Notes: generated by a model not told the origin, from the letters alone. Positions 56,096-63,672 are shown, numbered from the stretch's first letter. The stretch is DNA of 64,000 nt from Xylanibacter rarus (GCF_001275135.1 NZ_LFQU01000011.1:1-64000); one strand, 5' to 3'. Translations and numbers: made by a program.

Positions 56096-57712
56096 TTACA
56101 GTGAGCTGATTATCTCGTCCCAGTCAGCCGGACTGCCCTTGCGGTTAAATGCTTTGTAGTAGAGTCTTCTTCTGACAGAAGATATTGATTCCTTGCTGTG
56201 GTTGGTAAGATGTGATATGTTTACGGGGGAGATATTTATCTTAATAAGCAGACACACTCTATATTCAAAACTGCTCATTCTGTTGTAAATGTTATGAAGT
56301 TTCTCTGTGTAGTTCTCGTAAACAGAGTTTACCACATTGTCAAGTTCGTCCCATTCCGTTTCTGACAGGTTTTCGTTCTTTTCCGGGTATGCAGAAATTT
56401 TCTTTTGTATGGTTTTGTATATTTCTGACGAATTTATTTTTCTTATTTTATCATCGGTCGGTTTCGCCTTGTTTTCCTTAATTCCGCTGTTAATTATTTT
56501 CAGTTTCTCGATTTTAAGATTTATTATTTCAAATCTTTTTCTGTATAGCATAATTGTCGATATCAGGATTGTAGCCAGCAGTATGCTTGTAATAACGAAG
56601 ATGGTTGTCTTTGATTTTTCCTGTTGGTTTTTCAATTTAAGTTCTTTGTTTTGCTCATCCCTTATGCTGTTGTCATAAAGAGCGAGATATTTTGCCACGG
56701 CGTCAGATGCGTTTAGTTTTCTTATTGAGTCGGATATGTTCATGTACAGCTCAAAGTATCTGTATGCCTCTTTGTTCTTGCCGCTCTTTATGCAGTGTCT
56801 TGTCAGTCCGTCGTATGCTCCTTGTCTTCCGTAAATATTTCCGTATTTGAGCAGTTTCTTATAGCACATCAATGCAGAGTCTTCCTTTCCGGTTATTCTA
56901 TATAATTCAGAATATATTGAAAGGGCCGGACTTATCTCTATGGAATCTCTGTAAGGATCTGACTCTTTAAGAAGTTTAAGTGCCTTGTCTGCGTCTTTTA
57001 ATTCATATAAATATAAGGAAGCCATTTGGTCTTTTATAGACGAAGCGTAGCTTTTGTCGTCAAGTGTTGATGCCAGCCTTTTTGCAATATTGAAATATTC
57101 CAATGCCTTATACGGATTTTCCAAATTCCGGTAGGTGTCGGCTATGTCACGCAGGCTTAACACCATGTTGCATGTGTCATTGTTTATCTTGTCGGTTTTA
57201 TATGCATTGATAAATTTTATAAGCGACCTTTTATGAAATTCCTGATATCTCAGAGTGTATCCGGCTTGTGCGTAAATGTTTGCCAACAGCTTTGTGTCCT
57301 TTGAATATTTTTTAGCAGCTGCTTCAGCCATATTGAAATATTTTACAGCTTGTGTGGCATCATGGAGTTTCCTGTATATTCTTCCTGCATAATAGTATGC
57401 CTTGGGCAGAAGTCTCTTGTCGCCTTTATTTTCATAATATTCTACGAGCCTTGTTATCGTAGAGTCTGATGTGTGCGGTATGTATGCCTTGTCCTGAGCC
57501 TTGATTTTCAGCAGTTCATAATAGTTTCTTGATGCCTTGGTAGCGTTTTTCATGTATGGCCCGATGCTGTCGAGCATGTTCAGTGCCCGTTCGGCGTCGT
57601 TGTCTGCAACGCTGTCAATGTTTGTCAGCTGCTTAATCTGTATGTCGTTTTGTTGGCATGAGCAGAAGTACAATGCCGTAACGACGGCAGCAATAATCCG
57701 CAATAATTTCAT
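56096..57712 (-). CDS. Membrane-anchored TPR protein with a C-terminal helix-turn-helix
   Basis: A 538-residue protein starting at the ATG at 57712, which yields a signal sequence ending in CSCQQ and may be a lipoprotein; the frame is open to 57802 but that adds an unlikely tail. TPR helices (about 30-340) are followed by a membrane segment (TTIFVITSILLATILISTIM, about 370-390), a coiled-coil-like stretch, and a C-terminal helix-turn-helix (about 485-530, INISPVNISHLTNHSKESISS) of sigma/LuxR-like appearance. It probably senses a periplasmic cue and regulates the GLPGLI/receptor genes downstream on the same strand. It has a canonical promoter. Confidence 0.75.
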   Translation of the reverse strand: MKLLRIIAAVVTALYFCSCQQNDIQIKQLTNIDSVADNDAERALNMLDSIGPYMKNATKASRNYYELLKIKAQDKAYIPHTSDSTITRLVEYYENKGDKRLLPKAYYYAGRIYRKLHDATQAVKYFNMAEAAAKKYSKDTKLLANIYAQAGYTLRYQEFHKRSLIKFINAYKTDKINNDTCNMVLSLRDIADTYRNLENPYKALEYFNIAKRLASTLDDKSYASSIKDQMASLYLYELKDADKALKLLKESDPYRDSIEISPALSIYSELYRITGKEDSALMCYKKLLKYGNIYGRQGAYDGLTRHCIKSGKNKEAYRYFELYMNISDSIRKLNASDAVAKYLALYDNSIRDEQNKELKLKNQQEKSKTTIFVITSILLATILISTIMLYRKRFEIINLKIEKLKIINSGIKENKAKPTDDKIRKINSSEIYKTIQKKISAYPEKNENLSETEWDELDNVVNSVYENYTEKLHNIYNRMSSFEYRVCLLIKINISPVNISHLTNHSKESISSVRRRLYYKAFNRKGSPADWDEIISSL

Positions 57713-57741
57713 GATGTCTGTTTCTTTATTTGTGATAAATG

Positions 57742-57773
57742 CAAAGATATAAAAAGGCGAGAGCAATGGCAAA
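57742..57773 (-). promoter_or_regulatory. Promoter of the TPR regulator
   Basis: On the minus strand, TTTG (57773-57770) and TATCTTTG (57749-57742) are 20 nt apart, 30 nt before the start codon. Confidence 0.75.
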
Positions 57774-57974
57774 CAAAAAACTGATGTTTTTTGATTTTGC
57801 ATTGCCGAGCCGCATCATATCTTACTTAAAGTTATGAAAAATTTGACAGACTGCTGCTACAGAAAGTTATATTTTATATAAAAACGTGTGTCCGGTCTAT
57901 ACTGGTTGATTATGATTATGGTACACTTTTGGTGTATCCTTTTATAAAATAATTTCTTGAGATGTAATTTTAAA

Positions 57975-58766
57975 TCAGCATGCCTTTTTTACTACTTTGA
58001 TGCTTATTTCGTACAACAAATACAATGGCAGAGTAACCAATATCAGACTTAGGATGTCTTGCCCGGGTGTGATTATTGCGGCAATTGTAAGAATTATAAT
58101 AAATGCGTGTTTACGGTATTTTGAAAGTATTGTTGCGTTTATTATTCCCATTTTACCAAGGACAAAGGATATTACGGGCAACTGGAACACAACACCCATG
58201 AGTAAAGTCATGGTTATGAATGTAGAAACATAACTGTCAAGGGTTATTGTGCTTTCTATTCTGTTTGAGACACTGTAAGTTCCAAGAAATCTGAACGAAA
58301 TAGGGAACAGCATGTAGTAGCTTATCAGAATTCCGATGATGAAAAGAAAATATACTGCGCAAATTACTTTTGCCGAGTATTTTCTCTCATTCTCGAATAA
58401 TGCAGGTGAAACAAAATGGAACAGCTCGTACAGAATGTATGGGGATGAAATCAATAGACCTAAATATATGGATGTGGAAAGATGTGTCATGAATTGGCTT
58501 GACAAATCTGTCGCTATCAGCTTAACGTGAAATTCGTCAAAATGGAAATTATGCAGCCCTAACATGTGCATAATATGTTCGGTAAATGTGTAAGAAACAA
58601 AATTCCATTCACTTGGCGCAAGCAGAATGTTCCAAGTTGTATCTTTAAAGCAAAATACAATTATTGCAAACAGACTGCTTACTCCGAGTATTCTAAAAAT
58701 CATTTGGCGCAACACCTCAAGATGTCCGCCAAAAGTCATCATTCCATTATTTTCGCTATTTTTCAT
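57975..58766 (-). CDS. tatC: Sec-independent protein translocase TatC
   Basis: The multi-pass receptor of the twin-arginine translocase, which recognises RR signal peptides and moves folded proteins. The 263-residue protein has the N-terminal MTFGGHLEVLR motif, six hydrophobic segments, and the conserved FVSPALFENERKYS loop containing the signal-binding Glu. It overlaps tatA by 11 nt and is the last gene of the CXXX-peptide operon. Both precursor peptides in this operon carry twin-arginine leaders, so this TatC is well placed to export them. Whether it also serves other Tat cargo is not known from this window. Confidence 0.93.
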   Translation of the reverse strand: MKNSENNGMMTFGGHLEVLRQMIFRILGVSSLFAIIVFCFKDTTWNILLAPSEWNFVSYTFTEHIMHMLGLHNFHFDEFHVKLIATDLSSQFMTHLSTSIYLGLLISSPYILYELFHFVSPALFENERKYSAKVICAVYFLFIIGILISYYMLFPISFRFLGTYSVSNRIESTITLDSYVSTFITMTLLMGVVFQLPVISFVLGKMGIINATILSKYRKHAFIIILTIAAIITPGQDILSLILVTLPLYLLYEISIKVVKKAC

Positions 58767-59007
58767 TATTTACTTTGTTGCCTTTTTCTGTATTATGATC
58801 TTCAACAGTGGCATTTTCAGCAGATTCTTTTTTCGTATCTTCCTCTATGGATGTATTAATGTCGTTAACTCCTTTTTTAAATTCTCTTACGCCTTGTCCT
58901 AAGCCCTTCATCATTTCGGGCAGTTTTTTGCCTCCGAAAAGCAGCAGGGCGATGGCTCCTATGAGTAGGAGTTCAGTTGTGCCTATAAACAAAAATAGTG
59001 ATGTCAT
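58756..59007 (-). CDS. tatA: Sec-independent protein translocase TatA
   Basis: An 83-residue TatA/E protein. It has one N-terminal membrane helix (about 7-22), the FGGKKLPEMMKGLGQGVREFKKG amphipathic helix typical of TatA, and an acidic tail. It forms the Tat pore. Its start overlaps the stop of the CXXX modification gene by 4 nt, and its end overlaps tatC by 11 nt, so all three are translationally coupled. Confidence 0.93.
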   Translation of the reverse strand: MTSLFLFIGTTELLLIGAIALLLFGGKKLPEMMKGLGQGVREFKKGVNDINTSIEEDTKKESAENATVEDHNTEKGNKVNNEK

Positions 59008-59279
59008 TGCTGTACTAAATAAATTTCACATGTTTCGAAGTTTATCTCCCAGTTGCCGCCTTCAGCGCTTTCCCATTGATATTTGTCGCTCATGCGGTCC
59101 CACCATGCCTGAAATTTGGTGCCGGTCTCGCCGAGATCCTTTACCAGTTTCTCATACAGCTCGTTGTTGTCGGCCGTCAGAATCTTAGCCAGTTCGTTAA
59201 GGCCGTTTCTACGTTCAAACAAAGTTTGAATCTCGTTTTTTTCTTCGACAGTTACCTGTCCTATTACTTTCTTTACCAT
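59004..59279 (-). CDS. CXXX repeat peptide modification system protein
   Basis: A 91-residue helical protein (starts MVKKVIGQVTVEEKNEIQ, with WW at about 59-60 and a GGNWEINFETCEIYL end). It matches in size, sequence style and context the small protein that NCBI curators recognise in CXXX-repeat peptide systems; that is recalled, not searched. It overlaps the SPASM-only gene by 65 nt and tatA by 4 nt. Its job is unknown. A leader-binding or chaperone role, as with other small RiPP accessory proteins, is possible. Confidence 0.75.
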   Translation of the reverse strand: MVKKVIGQVTVEEKNEIQTLFERRNGLNELAKILTADNNELYEKLVKDLGETGTKFQAWWDRMSDKYQWESAEGGNWEINFETCEIYLVQQ

Positions 59280-60216
59280 TCTTTTTTACGTCAAAGGGGT
59301 CTAAATAATCTATTTTGTCAATCTCTTTACGGTCGGGTAAGAACGTTCCGTGCTTTCTTATTGCAATAAGAAGTTCGCGCGATGCATTGCGTTCAAGATG
59401 AGCCACAACACACTGTTCGTGCGACGGCGTGTTCACCTCAAGCGTGGTCTTGCGGTTGAGCCATATGCAGCGGCGGCACTGATAGGCGTCGCATATGCGG
59501 CACAGCGGTGCATGGTCGAGCCTGTATAGCTGGCTGTTCTTTATGTCAAGTCCGTCTTTCAGATTTCCAATAGCATATCCGCCGGGCTGCTGATAGAATG
59601 CAGGGCATACGTAGAAGTTGCCGTCTGGCGCAAGTGTTATTGTCGTGTCGCCCGCACCGCAGTTGTTCATCTTGTCGAGCATCATGCGGTCTGTAAGTAT
59701 GTTGAGCTGCGGTGAATGTCCTTCAGCATACATCTTTTCAACGCCTGCAGCCAGCTGTTTCAGCATGTCCTTGTATTTGTCAAAGTCGTCGTCGGTGAAT
59801 GTTTCCACGTCTGTCAGCGTTATGTTCAGCCTGTCGGCATTCTGAAGCAGCTTTACTATTATGTCGTGTCCGCCGAACAGCCCTGCCTTGTCGGTGCGCA
59901 GCACGTATGCCGCTCCGTTTCTCACGTCAGTTCTGCCTGCCTCTTCCATGCCGTCAATCACAATCATGTCGGCACCTTTCTGCCGGCTTGCCGGCTTTAT
60001 CTTGCTGTGGTCTACCGATTCTATTATTTTATCATATTCTTCTGGCAGATCATAGTCGGGATAAACAAACTGTATGTTCAGATTCTCTTTCATTCCGTAT
60101 AATATGCCGGCTTTTAGAGTGTCTGCAGGCATGAGCCTGCGTTCTTTGTGCCCATTGCTGTAGTGGCAGAACGACACAGACGTGTCGTCGAGCAGGATAA
60201 CAAGATATTGTATCAT
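59215..60216 (-). CDS. CXXX repeat peptide maturase, SPASM-only radical-SAM-like protein
   Basis: A 333-residue protein. The C-terminal part has a SPASM-like iron-sulfur region: Cys186 (NCGAGD), Cys204 (YVCPAFY), then Cys239-x2-Cys242-x4-Cys247-x2-Cys250 and Cys269. The N-terminal part shows no CxxxCxxC radical SAM motif; the only Cys there is at 17. So it looks like a degenerate radical SAM partner that keeps the auxiliary clusters. It corresponds to the CXXX repeat peptide maturase family as I recall it. It starts 4 nt after the upstream radical SAM gene. It may hold or present substrate for that enzyme, or act with it as a heterodimer. Confidence 0.8.
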   Translation of the reverse strand: MIQYLVILLDDTSVSFCHYSNGHKERRLMPADTLKAGILYGMKENLNIQFVYPDYDLPEEYDKIIESVDHSKIKPASRQKGADMIVIDGMEEAGRTDVRNGAAYVLRTDKAGLFGGHDIIVKLLQNADRLNITLTDVETFTDDDFDKYKDMLKQLAAGVEKMYAEGHSPQLNILTDRMMLDKMNNCGAGDTTITLAPDGNFYVCPAFYQQPGGYAIGNLKDGLDIKNSQLYRLDHAPLCRICDAYQCRRCIWLNRKTTLEVNTPSHEQCVVAHLERNASRELLIAIRKHGTFLPDRKEIDKIDYLDPFDVKKNGKESNRTGNCRRKKRDSNFV

Positions 60217-60220
60217 GGCT

Positions 60221-61432
60221 TTAGCAAGTTTTTGGGTTCAACTTCGGTTTTTTCTCCTCGTATTCCTTGCGTGCGTTTTCAAGTTCCAACTTGCGGAACA
60301 GCTTGTTCCAATAATAGTTGTTGGCCCTTACGCGCGCTTTGTGCATCAGGCATATAGCCGTTGAGCGCTGGTATATAGTTGGTGTGTCGGCGGCGTCGTA
60401 GTTTTCGCCCTGACACCATGCGCAGCCTTCGGCCATCTCGCAGTCGATACACTTTTGCGGGCTTTGCGTGCAGCGGTCGAGTGTAAGAAACGGGCGCAGC
60501 CTGTTCTTGTCTATTCCGTCATGAATGTTGCCTATTATCCATGCTTTCTTGTCGCGCAGAGAATATTGTGCGAATCGCGTACACGGATAGAAGTTGCCTT
60601 CGGCATCTACGGCAAGCATGCGTCCAGCGCCGCACCAGTTCTGGTTCTGTGTAACGCAGTCGAGCGGTTTGCCCAAATGTTCAGAGAAGAACGAACATGC
60701 GTAATCGCGGTAGTATCCCCCGTCTATTATTGCGTCGGCGAGCTGCATCAGCTGGTCTTCAAACATCAGGTCGTCGTTTTTCTTCCATACGTCTTCAAAC
60801 ACGCAGTTGATGTTCACCTCGTGAATGCCTAGTCCGTAAAGATGCAGCACGCTCTCCTTGATGTAAGGTATGTCGGCACTGCTTATAGTAACCTTTGTTC
60901 CGGCATTGGGAAATTGCTTGAGCCACAGCGGAATATTGCGCACCACATCGGCATAGGAGCCTCGTCCGTCGCCTTTATATACGCGGTTGAGGTCGTGTTT
61001 GCGCTCTGTGCCGTCAATGGTAATTCCTATTGACAGATGGTTGTGGTTCTTCTCAATGAAACGCTGCACTTTGTCCGTGTGATAGTTTATTCCGTTTGTT
61101 GAGAATGAAAAGCGGTAAGAGTTAAACCAGTGATGGTTTCTGCGGAACATCTCGGTTTTAAGATAGTCGCATATTTTGTCTATCAAGTCAATTTCGAGGA
61201 AAGGTTCTCCGCCTATAAAGTCCCACACAACGCTTTCCTCTTTCATATCATTCTCATGGTCGAGGATATAGTCTATTGCTTGTTTTGCCACCTCCCAGGG
61301 CATACGCTCTTTCGAGTTTTTCCCTACGAGGTAGCAATATTTGCAGGCAAGCTGGCAGTCTTTGGTGACAATAAATGTGATGGACTTTGCCATTCCTGAT
61401 TGCCATCCTTTGTCATTTTCTTTTATAGTCAT
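60221..61432 (-). CDS. Radical SAM/SPASM peptide maturase of the CXXX-repeat target family
   Basis: A 403-residue enzyme with a complete radical SAM core: CxxxCxxC at Cys26, Cys30, Cys33 (CQLACKYCY), GGEP at 74-77, and strands typical of the TIM-barrel. The SPASM domain has Cys267, Cys284, Cys328, Cys331, Cys337, Cys340 and Cys361, enough for two auxiliary clusters. This class makes thioether or carbon-carbon links in ribosomal peptides. It lies 69 nt after the second precursor gene and is followed by the SPASM-only partner after 4 nt. The modified residues are probably Cys of the CXXX repeats, but the chemistry is not known. Confidence 0.88.
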   Translation of the reverse strand: MTIKENDKGWQSGMAKSITFIVTKDCQLACKYCYLVGKNSKERMPWEVAKQAIDYILDHENDMKEESVVWDFIGGEPFLEIDLIDKICDYLKTEMFRRNHHWFNSYRFSFSTNGINYHTDKVQRFIEKNHNHLSIGITIDGTERKHDLNRVYKGDGRGSYADVVRNIPLWLKQFPNAGTKVTISSADIPYIKESVLHLYGLGIHEVNINCVFEDVWKKNDDLMFEDQLMQLADAIIDGGYYRDYACSFFSEHLGKPLDCVTQNQNWCGAGRMLAVDAEGNFYPCTRFAQYSLRDKKAWIIGNIHDGIDKNRLRPFLTLDRCTQSPQKCIDCEMAEGCAWCQGENYDAADTPTIYQRSTAICLMHKARVRANNYYWNKLFRKLELENARKEYEEKKPKLNPKTC

Positions 61433-61501
61433 ATTAATTCAAATATTTTAAATTGTATGGTAGCAAATGTGTCTCAAGCATGTGTTTTGTTATCGATAAT
61501 T

Positions 61502-62029
61502 TCATTTTGAACCATTTACGCATGAAGATTGACAATTAGTACTGCAAGCGTAACTGCAATCATGGTAACAACGATTATAACATGTTTGTGCACATCCTGA
61601 ACAATTTGATCTAGAGTTTAAATATTTACAACTTCCTCCACATGAGTCATTACAAGACCCATAACAATGATTGTCGCATGTTGCAGCACAATTATAATCA
61701 CATCTTGTTTTACAACTATTTGAACATGTAGAACTGCAACTTGAGCAAGAACTACTTGTGGAATTGCTAGCACAATTAGAACTACATCCTCCACCGCAAG
61801 TATTAGGACCTAAATTCCCTTCTGTAACTGGACGTATTGAATATTTTTGATTGGCTATGTTATCATAGCTTATCCCTTTTGGCATGGAAGAGAAAAAATA
61901 AGCATAAGCACCATTGCCTTTTAAATATTGAATAGTTCCAGTCCAATAGTAACAACATATACCTACATATTCTTTTTTCTCAAAATCAATACGGCCAGAG
62001 AAAGGTAGAAATATGCTTTTCCCATTTTT
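61502..62029 (-). CDS. Second half of frameshifted precursor: end of the FISUMP domain plus the larger CXXX block
   Basis: This frame is open from 62029 to the stop at 61502. It begins with NGKSIFLPFSGRIDFEKKEYVG and continues to YYWTGTIQYLKGNGAYAYFF, which is the missing end of the FISUMP domain cut off in the other frame at 61963-62685. It is therefore the same gene, displaced by one base at an A7 tract (62025-62031). The Met at 61885 (MPKGISYDN) is internal to the domain and an unlikely start. The last 100 residues hold 22 Cys in CXXX spacing, with two long runs that each begin with CxxC. No leader of its own is present, so this part can only be processed if the frames are joined. Confidence 0.75.
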   Translation of the reverse strand, partial: KNGKSIFLPFSGRIDFEKKEYVGICCYYWTGTIQYLKGNGAYAYFFSSMPKGISYDNIANQKYSIRPVTEGNLGPNTCGGGCSSNCASNSTSSSCSSCSSTCSNSCKTRCDYNCAATCDNHCYGSCNDSCGGSCKYLNSRSNCSGCAQTCYNRCYHDCSYACSTNCQSSCVNGSK

Positions 62030-62685
62030 TTACTTTTAAATATTGCACCATTAATGTTTTTGTATGTTGTTACTTTATATGTACAATTTTCAATTAGTTC
62101 TTCAAATTCTTTCTTAGTTGGTAATCTCCAATAATTTCCCCATCTTTTTGTTGCTGAATCAAATGATGTTGCCGAGATGGAATCTCCTTTTTCAAGTCCT
62201 GCAGATAAAAGTGCTAACCTAACATCAATGTATTTGTTACCTGTAGCACCTTCTGTAAATTCCATATATGAACCATATTTTTGAGGTTCTGAGGTTCCTA
62301 TATTATACCGTGCCCATTTTACGCTTAATCCTAAGTCTACATATTCATATCCGTTCAATGCTCCTGTCGCTTTTGAAATTTCATCAGAATCAGAACTATT
62401 GGTTGAATTATTTTTGCATGTATTTGAACATGTCGTATCACATCCTCCCATGCAATTATTTGCGCAGTTAGAACATGTAGAGGAAGATGACTGGCCTATG
62501 CAAGAAGAAGAACAATCAGATGCACATGTTCCAGAACAATCGGCGCAGCCTGTAAAATCTTCATTCTTATCACATCCAACTAATAAAGGTGGAGCTACAA
62601 TTGCAGCTATAATAGGTAATGTCCCTTTTGCTGCTTTTTTAAAGAACTCCCTTCGATGCAGGAGTTCTTCTTTTTCATTTTTCAT
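61963..62685 (-). CDS. CXXX-repeat precursor with Tat leader, lipobox and FISUMP domain (first half)
   Basis: A Cys-rich ribosomal peptide precursor. Residues 10-17 (HRREFFKK) form a twin-arginine motif, followed by a hydrophobic stretch and a lipobox LVGC with Cys38. Then come Cys47-62 and Cys71-90 in two CXXX blocks, each starting with CxxC. From about residue 112 a FISUMP domain begins (GYEYVDLGLSVKWARYNIG), common in Prevotella and Fibrobacter surface proteins. The frame goes wrong at about residue 219 in an A7 tract: one more A would give KKNGKS and join 61502-62029 into a 394-residue protein. The last 20 residues of this frame are therefore not genuine. I expect a Tat-exported lipoprotein with modified Cys repeats at both ends. 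Confidence 0.82.
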   Translation of the reverse strand: MKNEKEELLHRREFFKKAAKGTLPIIAAIVAPPLLVGCDKNEDFTGCADCSGTCASDCSSSCIGQSSSSTCSNCANNCMGGCDTTCSNTCKNNSTNSSDSDEISKATGALNGYEYVDLGLSVKWARYNIGTSEPQKYGSYMEFTEGATGNKYIDVRLALLSAGLEKGDSISATSFDSATKRWGNYWRLPTKKEFEELIENCTYKVTTYKNINGAIFKSKKMGKAYFYLSLAVLILRKKNM

Positions 62686-62741
62686 GACTAATTGTTAATA
62701 ACAAATGTTATTATTAATCCATATATGTCTTTTATGCGAAA

Positions 62742-63026
62742 TTACCTACTTGTATTTTTACAACCTCCAGAACAAGTATATCTGCAGCTTGTACAGGCAT
62801 TTTTACAATCTCCCGTACATGTATATCTGCATCCTTCACAACTGCCTTTGCATGTTCCATAGCATGTTCCTGTGCATCCCATTTCTATTTTATCAGCCTT
62901 AGCTAATAATGGTGAATTTGCTAAAACTATTGCACCGATTATAGGCAATACTCCTTTTACCGTTTTTTTAAAAAAGTCTCTACGTGATTGAAGCTCTTCT
63001 TGTTTTTTGGTTTTCTCATTCTCCAT
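62742..63026 (-). CDS. CXXX-repeat radical SAM target peptide with Tat leader
   Basis: A 94-residue precursor and first gene of the operon. Residues 14-20 (SRRDFFK) match the twin-arginine consensus. A hydrophobic segment follows, then AKA-D at 42-45, a plausible signal peptidase I site. The core has 11 Cys at 51, 55, 59, 63, 66, 70, 74, 78, 81, 85 and 89: three tandem units of 15 residues (CTGTC..., CRYTC..., CRYTC...). Leader similarity to the next gene is strong (RR-x-FFKK ... KG-x-LPII-x-AIV). Small size and context make it the main substrate of the maturases at 60221 and 59215. Confidence 0.88.
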   Translation of the reverse strand: MENEKTKKQEELQSRRDFFKKTVKGVLPIIGAIVLANSPLLAKADKIEMGCTGTCYGTCKGSCEGCRYTCTGDCKNACTSCRYTCSGGCKNTSR

Positions 63027-63097
63027 AATATAAAATATTTTTATAACGCCTTATAAAACTCCCGAAGTCAGGCAAATAATGTAATGTGTAAGATACT

Positions 63098-63193
63098 AAA
63101 AAAAGACGTGGGAGTTTCTACTTATCGCTTATCCCACAGTCAGGCTCTCGCATTGCCTCTCTCTTAGGATAAACAACGCAGTCTGCCCACGTC
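63098..63193 (-). ncRNA. Structured RNA or attenuator ending in U7, upstream of the precursor genes
   Basis: On the minus strand an 8-bp stem GACGUGGG (63193-63186)/CCCACGUC (63112-63105) closes a fold. Inside it are an 11-bp stem (GUUGUUUAUCC/GGAUAAGCGAU, kept by G-U pairs that only work on this strand) and a small AGGC/GCCU hairpin. Seven U residues follow (63104-63098). The same 3' arm can pair instead with GUGGGA at 63137-63132. It is thus either a separate small RNA with its own terminator or an attenuator 71 nt before the first precursor start. I do not recognise a named RNA family. Confidence 0.6.
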
Positions 63194-63254
63194 AAGATAT
63201 ATTGATATTGTATGAAACAGAAACTGTTACATACATATATAATACACTTCACAT

Positions 63255-63333
63255 GAACGTTTCGTTGCAATATCTTCGAAGAGAGTCCAAATTTGCGAGA
63301 TTTGACTGTTGAAGATAGCGTTTGTAAACGTCC
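63255..63333 (-). ncRNA. Structured RNA element, copy 1
   Basis: A 79-nt element closed on the minus strand by GGACGUUU/AAACGUUC (8 bp, one G-U) with an inner stem UAUCUUC (63317-63311)/GAAGAUA (63277-63271). It is a close relative of copy 2. The outer stem is intact only when read on the minus strand. It lies about 50 nt downstream of a canonical promoter and in the leader of the peptide operon. Family unknown. Confidence 0.6.
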
Positions 63334-63383
63334 TATATCAGTAAATAACTCATGTTTACCTTATTCGGTTATATGAGTTATTG

Positions 63384-63414
63384 CAAAATTACATTATTTT
63401 TGTTATTTGGCAAA
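63384..63414 (-). promoter_or_regulatory. Promoter of the CXXX-peptide operon leader and RNA copy 1
   Basis: On the minus strand, TTTG (63414-63411) and TAATTTTG (63391-63384) are separated by 19 nt. A transcript from here would include RNA copy 1, the U7 element and the first precursor, a leader of about 350 nt. Confidence 0.7.
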
Positions 63415-63545
63415 TAAAAAGATGAAAAAATATTGAATTTATTAATATTAATGATAAGTATTGACTTAAAATGAACAATTATATTAATTTCATAATTTTT
63501 TACTATATAAAAAATATGTGTTGCTTAGAGAATCTTATCTAAGAT

Positions 63546-63625
63546 GGACGTTTCCGTCGTTATATCTTCGAAGAGAATTCTGATTCGCAAGATTTGACTG
63601 TCGAAGACAGCGCCCGCAAACGTCC
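63546..63625 (-). ncRNA. Structured RNA element, copy 2
   Basis: An 80-nt relative of copy 1, 291 bases upstream of it. On the minus strand the outer stem is GGACGUUU/AAACGUCC (perfect 8 bp) and the inner stem is UGUCUUC (63609-63603)/GAAGAUA (63569-63563), in which a G-U pair replaces the A-U of copy 1. A local hairpin CUGUC/GACAG is an alternative. It has its own canonical promoter just upstream. Confidence 0.6.
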
Positions 63626-63672
63626 TTGTTGATTTTTTATATATTTATTTTCCTATGAGTATTTTTTTATTG

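Noticed and set aside
63105-63625. Seven-base complementarity (ACAGUCA/UGACUGU) between the duplicated RNAs and the U7 element
   Set aside because: A seven-base match is expected by chance about half the time for sequences of this length, so it is no evidence of RNA-RNA pairing.
63255-63625. Two similar copies read as a CRISPR array
   Set aside because: Only two units, 80 nt long and 291 bases apart, with internal stems and no spacers or cas genes.
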